DNA of 9,587 nt from Candidatus Cloacimonadota bacterium (GCA_003647825.1 QMNP01000042.1:1-9587), one strand, 5' to 3'; counted from the stretch's first letter, positions 1-6,842 are shown. Notes: generated by a model not told the origin, from the sequence alone. Translations and numbers: made by a program.

Positions 1-137
1 CTCGAGTCGTTGAACCATCGCTTCTTACGAATCGAATTCTCCTGTCTCTAACCATTGCGAAGGATTATTTGAAAGAACATCTCCAAAGAAACCATTCGCA
101 AGGATTTCACCTTTTTTTATTCAAAACTTTCCTCTAT
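1..137. repeat. Intergenic direct repeat, copy A (left edge)
   Basis: Bases 1-103 are identical to 322-424. Similarity continues with small indels to about base 137: both copies go on into a T-rich stretch and then a variant of CAAAACTTT(T)CCT. The copy holds a facing pair TTGCGAA (55-61) and TTCGCAA (95-101), which could form a 7-bp stem. It contains no credible reading frame. The window begins inside or exactly at the repeat, so its true left end is unknown. It is probably a dispersed non-coding element; the family is not recognised. Confidence 0.85.
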
Positions 138-177
138 TTAACCAACGAACCTTCGGTTGAAGATAACAAAAACTGAC

Positions 178-233
178 AATCTTCAATCTTCAATCTCCAA
201 TCTCCAATCTTCAATCTTCAATCTTCAATCTTC
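178..233. repeat. Heptanucleotide tandem array, 8 units
   Basis: Eight head-to-tail 7-base units run from 178 to 233. Six read AATCTTC; units 3 and 4 (192-205) read AATCTCC. A ninth, degraded unit (AATTCAC) follows. The array lies between the two copies of the 103-base repeat and outside any credible gene. A 7-base period would shift the reading frame with each unit, which argues against coding. Such low-complexity arrays often vary in copy number through replication slippage; that is expectation, not something visible here. Confidence 0.9.
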
Positions 234-276
234 AATTCACCTATACACAACCAATGAAATTTCCCTTTCTTTACCC

Positions 277-301
277 CGACTCGAAAGGTTATATCGAGTC
301 G
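277..301. repeat. Short inverted repeat CGACTCGA/TCGAGTCG
   Basis: CGACTCGA (277-284) and TCGAGTCG (294-301) are perfect reverse complements separated by 9 bases, giving an 8-bp stem. The right arm's TCGAGTCG recurs at 323-330, in the first bases of repeat copy B, and at 2-9 in copy A. The left arm could therefore pair with either the adjacent arm or the repeat start. The function is unknown; it is most likely part of the local repeat cluster. Confidence 0.6.
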
Positions 302-321
302 AAGTAAAAAAATCATTGTAC

Positions 322-456
322 CTCGAGTCGTTGAACCATCGCTTCTTACGAATCGAATTCTCCTGTCTCTAACCATTGCGAAGGATTATTTGAAAGAACA
401 TCTCCAAAGAAACCATTCGCAAGGTTTTACCTTCTTTTTCAAAACTTTTCCTTATT
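322..456. repeat. Intergenic direct repeat, copy B
   Basis: This is the second copy of the left-edge element, identical to 1-103 over 322-424 and similar to about 456. It carries the same facing pair, TTGCGAA (376-382) and TTCGCAA (416-422). The offset between copies is 321 bases, with the heptamer array in the interval. Perfect identity over 103 non-coding bases implies recent duplication, conversion or selection. No flanking transposase or target-site duplication is seen. Confidence 0.85.
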
Positions 457-475
457 CTGAGAAACTACACATAAC

Positions 476-519
476 CTTGCGAAGGTCGTATCAGCAAGAA
501 GTTAGAAAACCTTCGCAAG
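476..519 (-). terminator. Stem-loop after the oxidoreductase operon, possible terminator
   Basis: CTTGCGAAGGT (476-486) and ACCTTCGCAAG (509-519) are perfect reverse complements, giving an 11-bp stem with a 22-base loop. It begins 7 bases beyond the TAA (529-527) of the minus-strand oxidoreductase, where a terminator would be expected. The loop is large and no U-tract follows on the minus strand, so intrinsic termination is uncertain. The arms contain the TTGCGAA/TTCGCAA pair also found in both copies of the 103-base repeat, so this may instead be a third, diverged member of that family. Confidence 0.4.
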
Positions 520-526
520 AGTGTAA

Positions 527-1678
527 TTATTTAAATTGTTCCATACCGCTAAAGTCACGATATTGATCAAAGCTTTCCAACATTTTCATATCATCATTAC
601 AGAGTTCTTCTGTAACCATTCTGGCAATAAGTTCACCTAATCCTGGTCCCAGCATAAAGCCCTGACCGCACATACCTACTGCATTTATCAAATTCGGAAT
701 TTCTTTTGTTCGGGCTACTATCGGGAATCCATCCGATGTCATGGGATATTGTCCCCGCCAGGTTCTGCGAACTTTAAGATTGGTAAGACGCGGATAAATA
801 TCTACCATTCTTCGGGCACACAAAGGCAGAAATTCGGAAGTTGAATCGTTATCAATTCCCACAATAGGAGGTTCGGGAGTGATGCAGAAAACTACCTGCC
901 CTTCGTTGTTCTGGTAAAAATAGTAGTTTGCCGATCCGGGAGCTTTTCGCATATCAACGATCATCGGTTGAAAAAATCTGGCTACCGGTTCCGTAATTCC
1001 TGCTTCATGATTATCAGGATTTATCGGTAGCTCCATATTCACCATTTTACCAATTTCTTTTGCATAATTTCCAGCTGCATTGATAACAGTTTTTGCTGTG
1101 TAACTTCCTTTATCTGTAATTACTTTGGAAATTATGTTATCTTCCAATTTTATGTCTGTTACTTTCTCACGAAATCTATATTCTGCTCCATATTCCAGGC
1201 TTTCAAAGTAAAATGCATTGATCGAAAGCAGTGGAGAAGCAGAGCCATCATCCGGCGAATATGTGGATCCACGCAATCCTTTTTCATTAATTCCTGGAAC
1301 AAGCTCTTTGTATTCATCAGCAGAAACCCATTTTATATTCAAGCCAAAAGAGTGCTGGATTTTCATCAGATCTTTAAGTTTTTTTTCATCAGCTTCGTTG
1401 TAAGCTGGAAAGCTGTAACCGCCAGCCATCCAACCAATATCATCTCCGTGTAATTCCTGCCAGGTAGAAAATATTTCTATGCTGCGCTGGCTAATCCTGA
1501 TCTTACCAAAATCCGAGTGGGTTGCCCGAATACCACCGATCGCTTTTTTGTTATTTTCCTGTCCTGGAGAAGCTAATGCATCGATTACCAGAACTTTTAA
1601 TTTCTTTTCAGCTAAAGCAAGTGCTGTAGGAACGCCAACTGATCCGGCGCCAATAATGATAACATCGTAATTATTCAT
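527..1678 (-). CDS. DAO-family FAD-dependent oxidoreductase (catalytic subunit)
   Basis: A cytosolic FAD-dependent amine/amino-acid dehydrogenase of the DAO fold, 383 residues from the chosen start. The N-terminus NNYDVIIIGAGSVG carries the dinucleotide-binding GxGxxG at residues 10-15. The C-terminal part has the block GQYPMTSDGFPIV, then GMCGQGFMLGPGLGE, which closes the FAD site in this family. Length matches sarcosine oxidase beta, proline dehydrogenase beta and D-hydroxyproline dehydrogenase beta subunits. It lies directly downstream of, and overlaps by 8 bases, a fused iron-sulfur/NAD(P) flavoprotein, the usual partner of such subunits. I infer that this protein oxidises a secondary or cyclic amine or amino acid and passes electrons to the partner. 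Substrate cannot be read from sequence. ATG at 1678 sits 4 bases after GGAGGT; ATG at 1681 and a TTG at 1696 are alternatives, the latter without its own ribosome-binding site. Confidence 0.88.
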   Translation of the reverse strand: MNNYDVIIIGAGSVGVPTALALAEKKLKVLVIDALASPGQENNKKAIGGIRATHSDFGKIRISQRSIEIFSTWQELHGDDIGWMAGGYSFPAYNEADEKKLKDLMKIQHSFGLNIKWVSADEYKELVPGINEKGLRGSTYSPDDGSASPLLSINAFYFESLEYGAEYRFREKVTDIKLEDNIISKVITDKGSYTAKTVINAAGNYAKEIGKMVNMELPINPDNHEAGITEPVARFFQPMIVDMRKAPGSANYYFYQNNEGQVVFCITPEPPIVGIDNDSTSEFLPLCARRMVDIYPRLTNLKVRRTWRGQYPMTSDGFPIVARTKEIPNLINAVGMCGQGFMLGPGLGELIARMVTEELCNDDMKMLESFDQYRDFSGMEQFK

Positions 1679-3749
1679 CATTACCTCCGGCAGCAAATTT
1701 TCCTAAAGGTATTTCTACGAAAAGAGGACGGCGGGTATTTTCTTCCACCTCTCTTAAGGGTATTCCCTCTTGTCGGAAAAGTTGTTTGATCAAATTATCG
1801 CAGGATTTTGCTCCGCAGGGTCCCATGCCAGCTCTGGTAATTGCTTTGATCTGGTTCAGATCGTGTATTCCTTTTCGGATTAGATCCCGCACTTCTTTTG
1901 CCGTTACTCTTTCACATAAGCACACCATCTCTTCATCGGAAATGTGACTGCCTGCAAATTCTTTTTTTGTTTCAGCAGAAACATCTTTTTCCTGAATTAT
2001 GAATGATACGATCTTCTTAGAAATTTCTGCCGGCACTTTTACTTTTATAAGTTGGGTTCGATTGTTTACTTTCACATTTAATACAGATTCAACTGGAAAT
2101 TTGCCTAAAGCATTACCGTCGATATCTACACATTCAACCGAATCACCCTTTTTTATAATGTGGTTAAAAACTTCATATGGTAAAGTAACCAGTGGAAAGT
2201 TGGAGTCTTTGCGGAAATCTACCAGTGTTATTGCCAACCCGGGACATATCGCTACGCATTTCCCACAACCAATGCATTTTCCTTCATATTCCGGTAATCC
2301 CAAGATCGGATCACCTTGCATTTTGATCGAGTTTGTGGGGCAGATAGTACTGCAGGGATTGCAGGGAATCTCTTGTACGCAATGAATTATAGGCATTACA
2401 CCTTCATTTTGGAGTGGAACTTTTACTGAATTCATTCGACCGGGCTCTGATTTTAATATTTCTGCCTTTTCATACCAGCTATCAGGAATATCCTGAACTT
2501 TATTTCCGATCTCTTTGGCTATTTTTAATCCTACAATTTTACCATTGAACATAGCAGAAGAAGCTTCGGCAATTTCTAGAGCATCTCCGGCAGCAAAAAC
2601 TTTGATTCCAGCAGCTTCAGCTTCCTGGGCAAATTCACTCACTGACTCCAGACCAACAGCAATCAATACTGTGTCACATTCAAAGGTTTTTTCAGTTCCT
2701 GCAATTGGTTGGAATTTATCGTTGATCTCTGCAATGGTAACAGATTCAACAGCTTCCAGTCCATTTGCTTTAAGAACAGTATGAGAAGTATAAATGGGAA
2801 TACCCAATCTCTTTAACTTATCGGCATGAACTTTGTAGCCGCCGCATCTGGGCATGGCTTCCACCAGTCCTACAACTTCAATTCCTGCCTGCAGTGCATG
2901 ATAACCAGCTATTAAGCCAACATTACCACCACCAACAATAAAAAGCCGCTCAGTTGGTTTCACCAGATCACGATTTACCAGAGTTTGAAAAGCTCCTGCT
3001 CCATAAATTCCAGATAATGTATTACCTTTAAATCTTAAGAATTTCTCACGTGCTCCAGCTGCATTCAAAATGATCTTCGGTTTTACAATTTTGTAAACAC
3101 CATCTTTAATAATTCCAACTTTTTTGTCTTTGAACACATAGAGTGCAGTGCTGTTTATCCAAACATCTATGTTTTTATTTTGCATTACCTTTTCAGCCAG
3201 AAATTTTCCTATGTCATTTCCTCTGGTACCGGCGTAACTATCTTCTACCGAACCAAAGAATTTATGGGTTTGTAAAACCAGCTTTCCACCTAATTTGCTT
3301 TTGTCATCTACTAACAAAGTTTTTACGTTATTTTCTCCAAGTTGAATCGCAGCAGAAAGACCGGCAGGTCCACCGCCAATTATCAGAACTTCATAATCTA
3401 AATGTGCAATTTCAGATAGGTTTTGTTCCGCATTTACCTCTGGCAGCTGTGGCAAACCTTCTACACTTTTTACTTTCATATTTTCAGTTACTTCTGTCAT
3501 ACAAGACTTCACAGGAACTCCATTGGCAATTACAGTACATTTTGCGCACTGTCCATTAGCACAATAAATTCCCTGAGCACTTCCGTCTTTGTAATGATGC
3601 CCGAAAACCTTAATTCCATTTGCAAATAAAGCAGAAGATATAACTTCACCTTCTTTGGCTTGCAGAAGAGCGCCATTCCAGAAAAAAGGTATATTTATTC
3701 TATCTTCAACGGGTAGAATTGGATGTTCTTTAATTCGATTACCAGCCAT
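1671..3749 (-). CDS. Fused 2Fe-2S / FAD-NAD(P) / 2x4Fe-4S / BFD oxidoreductase subunit
   Basis: A 692-residue multi-centre electron-transfer flavoprotein. Domains in order: an N-terminal Fer2_4-like [2Fe-2S] domain with C63, C68, C71, C83 (CANGQCAKC core); a pyridine-nucleotide-disulfide reductase fold with the FAD motif GGGPAG at 125-130 and a second dinucleotide motif GGGNVG at 273-278; a ferredoxin-like insert with two [4Fe-4S] motifs (C457, C463, C466, C470 and C492, C495, C498, C502); and a C-terminal BFD-like [2Fe-2S] domain (C610, C612, C645, C650). In HcnAB, sarcosine oxidase alpha and proline/hydroxyproline dehydrogenase complexes some of these modules are separate subunits. Here one chain carries all of them, next to the DAO subunit. 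It probably takes electrons from the DAO flavin and delivers them to NAD(P) or ferredoxin; the direction is inferred. The start is supported by AGAGGT at 3760-3755, 5 bases from the ATG. First gene of a two-gene minus-strand operon. Confidence 0.88.
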   Translation of the reverse strand: MAGNRIKEHPILPVEDRINIPFFWNGALLQAKEGEVISSALFANGIKVFGHHYKDGSAQGIYCANGQCAKCTVIANGVPVKSCMTEVTENMKVKSVEGLPQLPEVNAEQNLSEIAHLDYEVLIIGGGPAGLSAAIQLGENNVKTLLVDDKSKLGGKLVLQTHKFFGSVEDSYAGTRGNDIGKFLAEKVMQNKNIDVWINSTALYVFKDKKVGIIKDGVYKIVKPKIILNAAGAREKFLRFKGNTLSGIYGAGAFQTLVNRDLVKPTERLFIVGGGNVGLIAGYHALQAGIEVVGLVEAMPRCGGYKVHADKLKRLGIPIYTSHTVLKANGLEAVESVTIAEINDKFQPIAGTEKTFECDTVLIAVGLESVSEFAQEAEAAGIKVFAAGDALEIAEASSAMFNGKIVGLKIAKEIGNKVQDIPDSWYEKAEILKSEPGRMNSVKVPLQNEGVMPIIHCVQEIPCNPCSTICPTNSIKMQGDPILGLPEYEGKCIGCGKCVAICPGLAITLVDFRKDSNFPLVTLPYEVFNHIIKKGDSVECVDIDGNALGKFPVESVLNVKVNNRTQLIKVKVPAEISKKIVSFIIQEKDVSAETKKEFAGSHISDEEMVCLCERVTAKEVRDLIRKGIHDLNQIKAITRAGMGPCGAKSCDNLIKQLFRQEGIPLREVEENTRRPLFVEIPLGKFAAGGNDE
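1683..1688 (-). promoter_or_regulatory. Ribosome-binding site deciding the DAO start
   Basis: GGAGGT on the minus strand lies inside the last codons of the upstream gene. It is 4 bases before the ATG at 1678 and only 1 base before the ATG at 1681, so 1678 is favoured. The upstream stop (TAA, 1673-1671) lies past the start, so the two reading frames overlap by 8 bases and translation is probably coupled. Confidence 0.7.
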
Positions 3750-3794
3750 TAATTACCTCTAATTTTATTCTTTTTATTGCTTTTAAAAATTTTT

Positions 3795-3878
3795 ATTAGC
3801 CTTCATGTCAAGCAAAAGGTTCTCGAATTCAGCATCTATAACATGATTATAATTTCCACTTGACATATGGAAGGCAAT
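3795..3878. repeat. Imperfect inverted repeat, 17 paired bases, 46-base loop
   Basis: On plus, 3859-3878 reads CTTGACAT-ATG-GAAGGC-AAT; the minus strand of 3812-3795 reads CTTGACAT-GAAGGC-T-AAT. The arms match over 8+6+3 bases, with a 3-base insertion in one and a 1-base insertion in the other. If transcribed leftwards, the RNA could fold into a long bulged hairpin in the leader of the oxidoreductase operon, ending 45 bases before its start codon. Alternatives are a double operator site or a decayed miniature element; no target-site duplication was identified. Confidence 0.5.
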
Positions 3879-3900
3879 ATTGGCTTTTTTGTATATATGT

Positions 3901-3929
3901 ATTATAAGTTTTCTTGTACTTCGAGTACA
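3901..3929 (-). promoter_or_regulatory. Candidate promoter for the oxidoreductase operon with overlapping dyad
   Basis: The minus strand reads TATAAT at 3906-3901, a perfect -10 hexamer. Seventeen bases upstream is TGTACT (3929-3924), which matches only 3 of 6 bases of TTGACA. That hexamer is one arm of the 19-base dyad CTTGTACTTCGAGTACAGG (3913-3931), which has a 3-base centre, so a regulator bound there would cover the -35. Predicted transcription would leave a leader of about 145 bases containing the inverted repeat at 3795-3878. In this AT-rich region a chance TATAAT is possible. Confidence 0.3.
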
Positions 3930-4134
3930 GGATGGAGGAAATTTGAAATATTGTGGTTTCATGCAGACATTATTTAACATATTTTTTAAACTTGACAATA
4001 CTGCTGAATATCAATTCAAAATAAATTCCTACTCTAATTTCAACTATCAATTTAAATTTTTTTGAAAATGAATCGTCGTAATTATTGATTAAATAATTGG
4101 AAAAATTCCAAATAAAGAAAAGGAAGGAGCAAAA

Positions 4135-5223
4135 ATGAAAAAAATTACTTGGTTTGTTGTTGTTGTATTAATCGCAGCTTTTATGGCTGGGTGTGGTGGA
4201 AGTGCAGCCAAAGGTAAGAACTTAAAAGCAGGTTTTGTTTATGTTGGTCCTGTTGGTGATGCCGGTTGGACAAAGTCGCATGATGATGGTCGTTTAGCAA
4301 TGGAAGAATTAGATTTTGTTGATGAATCAACATATGTAGAAAATGTTCCTGAGGGTGCAGAAGCTACCCGCGTTATAACAGAACTTGCGGAATCCGGCTG
4401 TGATATGATATTTACAACCTCATTTGGATATATGGATCCAACATTGGAAGTTGCAGAGAAATACCCTAATGTTAAATTTCTTCATGCAACCGGTTACAAA
4501 ACTGCCGAAAATGCCACAAATTATATGGGTAGAATGTACGAATCTAAATATCTTGCCGGAATCGTTGCAGGTAATATGTCAAAATCTGGTAAACTTGGTT
4601 ATGTTGCACCTTTTCCAATTCCAGAAGTTGTAAGACTTATAAATGCCTTTACTCTTGGTGCACAAAGTGTAAATCCCGATATTTCTGTTCAAGTATTATG
4701 GACTAACTCCTGGTTCGATCCGGTTCATGAGAAAGAAGCTGCAAATACCATGATCGCAGACGGCTGCGATATAATTACTCAAGGAACAGACTCAGCTGGT
4801 CCTCAAGAAGCTGCTGAAGCTGCCGGTATTTATTCAATTGGTTACGATAGTGATATGAGTATGTTCGCACCAAAGGCTCACCTCACTGCACCAGTATGGC
4901 ATTGGGGTATTTATTACAAAGATGTTGCAACAAAGATCCATAACGGCACATGGACAAATGACCCGATCTGGTGGGGAATCGAAACAGGTATTACAGGACT
5001 TTCTCCATATAATGAAGTTGTACCACAAAAAGTTAGAGATGATGTTGCTAAAGCAAAAGCAGCTATTATTGAAAACGACAATATCTTCACAGGACCACTT
5101 TATGATAACCAGGGTAATTTACGTGTTGAAGAAGGTGTTGCTCTTACAGACGGTGAGAAACTTAGTATTCAATGGTTTGTTAAAGGTGTAAACGGTAAAA
5201 TTCCTAAAGCTTCACAAGAATAG
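4135..5223 (+). CDS. BMP-family ABC transporter substrate-binding lipoprotein
   Basis: Extracytoplasmic solute receptor of a BMP/PnrA-type ABC importer, 362 residues. The signal peptide has a KK start, a hydrophobic core at about 5-17 and the lipobox MAGC with lipidated Cys20, followed by a short Gly/Ser/Ala linker. The mature domain opens with KAGFVYVGPVGDAGW (Gly41-Trp45), the binding-pocket region of the family, and continues with the typical segment YPNVKFLHATGYK. Length is normal for the family. Characterised relatives bind purine nucleosides (Treponema PnrA, Bacillus NupN). The adenine deaminase downstream makes purine nucleosides or bases the likely cargo here, which is inference. ATG at 4135 is preceded by AGGAAGGAG at 4121-4129. 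First gene of the rightward transporter operon; a perfect palindrome follows 12 bases after its stop. Function class is secure, ligand is not. Confidence 0.93.
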   Translation: MKKITWFVVVVLIAAFMAGCGGSAAKGKNLKAGFVYVGPVGDAGWTKSHDDGRLAMEELDFVDESTYVENVPEGAEATRVITELAESGCDMIFTTSFGYMDPTLEVAEKYPNVKFLHATGYKTAENATNYMGRMYESKYLAGIVAGNMSKSGKLGYVAPFPIPEVVRLINAFTLGAQSVNPDISVQVLWTNSWFDPVHEKEAANTMIADGCDIITQGTDSAGPQEAAEAAGIYSIGYDSDMSMFAPKAHLTAPVWHWGIYYKDVATKIHNGTWTNDPIWWGIETGITGLSPYNEVVPQKVRDDVAKAKAAIIENDNIFTGPLYDNQGNLRVEEGVALTDGEKLSIQWFVKGVNGKIPKASQE

Positions 5224-5235
5224 TTGATTTTATTC

Positions 5236-5267
5236 AAAGAGACTGACGAAATTTCGTCAGTCTCTTT
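5236..5267 (+). terminator. Perfect 32-base palindrome between lipoprotein and ATPase genes
   Basis: Bases 5236-5251 and 5252-5267 are exact reverse complements, from AAAGAGACTGACGAAA through TTTCGTCAGTCTCTTT. In RNA this makes a 14-bp or longer stem with an AAUU loop, closed by A/U-rich base pairs so that the right arm ends in UUU. It starts 12 bases after the lipoprotein stop and ends 24 bases before the ATPase start. The position suits a leaky terminator or 3' stabiliser that lets the binding protein be made in excess over the ATPase and permeases, a common arrangement in ABC operons. The following run is interrupted (CTATTT), so complete termination is unlikely. Confidence 0.7.
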
Positions 5268-5279
5268 CTATTTACAAAC

Positions 5280-5285
5280 AAGGAG
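5280..5285 (+). promoter_or_regulatory. Ribosome-binding site supporting a TTG start
   Basis: AAGGAG lies 6 bases before TTG at 5292, the ideal spacing. The next in-frame ATG (5325) has no such site and would remove residues just before the first ATPase strand. The TTG start is therefore preferred. Confidence 0.7.
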
Positions 5286-5291
5286 TTCAAA

Positions 5292-6842
5292 TTGTCTGAT
5301 AATAATAAAAATCTATTAGTTCATATGAATGGCATTTCGAAATCATTTTATGGGAATAAGGTTAACACTGATGTAGAGTTCAAATTACAAAAAGGTGAAA
5401 TTCATGCACTGCTTGGAGAGAATGGTGCAGGAAAAACAACTCTTATGAATATGTTGACCGGTGTATATTTTCCAGATGAAGGTGATATCTATTTCAAAGG
5501 TGAGAAAATTACTTTTGATTTTCCTGGTAAAGCACTTCAATTTGGAATTGGAATGGTTCATCAACGCTTTAGTTTAGTCGGAAACCTAACTGTTTTAGAA
5601 AATCTGATCCTTGGGCATCCAGATAATAAATTTGTTATTAACATCCCCGAAAAGAAAAAGTTGATAAAGACATATATGGATCAATTCAATTTCCAACTTG
5701 ATCTGAATGCTATCGTTGGAGATCTGCCAATAGGAGTAAGACAAAAGGTTGAGATATTGAAAATGCTGGTTCGCGAAGTGGATGTACTTATCGTCGATGA
5801 ACCTACAACCGTTCTAACTAAACAGGAAGCAGACAATTTGATGCAAATATTAAAAAATATCGCCGACACAGGCAAAGGAATTATTTTTATTACGCATAAA
5901 ATGTCAGAGGTTTTTCAAATTGCTGACAAGATTACCGTTCTTAGAAAAGGAATTAAAATTTCTACGGTAAACAAAAAGGATACAAATCCGCGTGAACTGG
6001 CTAAAATGATGGTTGGTAAAGAAAATGAGCTCACTTTTGAAAAACCTGTAGTAGATTTAAAACCAAATATCGTAAGGATCCAAAACCTGTTTGTAAATTC
6101 CAACAAGGGAGTATTGGCGGTTAATGATCTCACTTTTGATGTTGCAGGAGGAGAGGTAATTGGAATTGCCGGTGTTAGCGGGAATGGTCAGATAGAACTG
6201 GCGGACGCCCTTACTGGTAACCGTGATGTTATTCGAGGTAAGGTGCTTTTTAAAGGTAAAGATATCTCGAATGATCCTCCAGTAAAAAGAATTGATGAAG
6301 GAATTAGCTACGTTCCGGGTGACAGGATCAATGTCGGTGTTGCCGGCAATAGATCTGTTTGGGAAAATATTATCATGAAAGTTTATCGTCTTCCAAAGTT
6401 CAGAAAAGGTCTGCTTCTAAATAATGTAAAATTAAAAGAATATGCAGAGAAAATTATTAAACAATATAATATTTTTTTACCGGGTATCAATCTTCCTGCT
6501 TTATTGCTTTCAGGGGGAAATCTTCAAAAATTGATTATCGGCAGAGAAATTGAACGTGATTGTGATCTTTATATTTATGTCTATCCTACCAGAGGATTAG
6601 ATGTAGGTGCTACTGAATTTGTTAGAAAAGCAATCTTACAGCTTCGTAATGAAGGAAAAGCAGTAATCCTGATCTCGGGAGATTTTGATGAGATCTTTGG
6701 TTTATCCGATAGGATTGCTGTTATGTATGAAGGGAAATTTACCGGTGTATTCAAAAACGGAGAACACTCATTAGAAGAGATCGGTTTGATGATGAGCGGT
6801 TGCACAGAAGAGGAAGCAGTTAAGGAGATGAGCAATGTTTAA
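5292..6842 (+). CDS. BMP-type nucleoside ABC transporter, double ATPase subunit
   Basis: Cytoplasmic energising subunit with two fused ATP-binding cassettes, 516 residues, the usual length for NupO/YufO/RbsA-like proteins. NBD1: Walker A GENGAGKT (42-49), Q-loop VHQRF (89-93), Walker B VLIVDE with Glu170, switch His202. Its signature is degenerate, LPIGVRQ (145-151). NBD2: the Walker A position reads GVSGNGQ (294-300) without the Lys, the signature LSGGN (406-410) is intact, and the Walker B end reads YIYVYPTRGLD with Tyr431 where the catalytic Glu would be. One competent ATP site (NBD1 Walker motifs with the NBD2 signature) and one degenerate site are therefore expected. A degenerate NBD2 Walker A is normal for this family; the Tyr is less familiar to me, relatives usually having Gln. 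TTG start. The gene overlaps the next permease gene by 8 bases, so translation is probably coupled. Confidence 0.93.
   Translation: MSDNNKNLLVHMNGISKSFYGNKVNTDVEFKLQKGEIHALLGENGAGKTTLMNMLTGVYFPDEGDIYFKGEKITFDFPGKALQFGIGMVHQRFSLVGNLTVLENLILGHPDNKFVINIPEKKKLIKTYMDQFNFQLDLNAIVGDLPIGVRQKVEILKMLVREVDVLIVDEPTTVLTKQEADNLMQILKNIADTGKGIIFITHKMSEVFQIADKITVLRKGIKISTVNKKDTNPRELAKMMVGKENELTFEKPVVDLKPNIVRIQNLFVNSNKGVLAVNDLTFDVAGGEVIGIAGVSGNGQIELADALTGNRDVIRGKVLFKGKDISNDPPVKRIDEGISYVPGDRINVGVAGNRSVWENIIMKVYRLPKFRKGLLLNNVKLKEYAEKIIKQYNIFLPGINLPALLLSGGNLQKLIIGREIERDCDLYIYVYPTRGLDVGATEFVRKAILQLRNEGKAVILISGDFDEIFGLSDRIAVMYEGKFTGVFKNGEHSLEEIGLMMSGCTEEEAVKEMSNV

Larger units (their letters stand above)
3750..4134. 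other. Divergent intergenic regulatory region
   Basis: These 385 AT-rich bases separate the minus-strand oxidoreductase operon from the plus-strand transporter operon and hold no credible gene. A 71-codon minus-strand frame (3998-3783) starts at TTG without a Shine-Dalgarno site and is better explained by the palindromes it covers. CTTGACA occurs three times: on plus at 3859 and 3991 and on minus at 3812. The plus copies resemble -35 boxes, but I find no convincing -10 at 16-18 bases, so the binding-protein promoter is unresolved. A perfect TATAAT on plus at 3848-3853 lacks a -35. The inverted repeat and candidate minus promoter are listed separately. Confidence 0.6.

Noticed and set aside
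178..233. Possible CRISPR array
   Set aside because: Units are only 7 bases and contiguous, with no spacers and no cas genes nearby.
157..372. Open frame of 71 codons across the heptamer array and repeat copy B
   Set aside because: It consists mainly of translated tandem and direct repeats, has no Shine-Dalgarno site, and its peptide is low complexity (repeated NLQSSI).
1..456. Insertion sequence or composite transposon bounded by the direct repeats
   Set aside because: There is no transposase frame, no terminal inverted repeats on each copy and no target-site duplication; the interval is only about 220 non-coding bases.
3783..3998. Minus-strand frame of 71 codons upstream of the oxidoreductase operon
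   Set aside because: TTG start without a ribosome-binding site, no recognisable domain, and it spans the inverted repeat and the CTTGTACT dyad, which explain the sequence better.
3992..4020. TTGACA at 3992-3997 as the main promoter of the binding-protein gene
   Set aside because: The hexamer is perfect, but the best -10 at 17 bases (TTCAAA) matches only 3 of 6, so I did not list it as a promoter.
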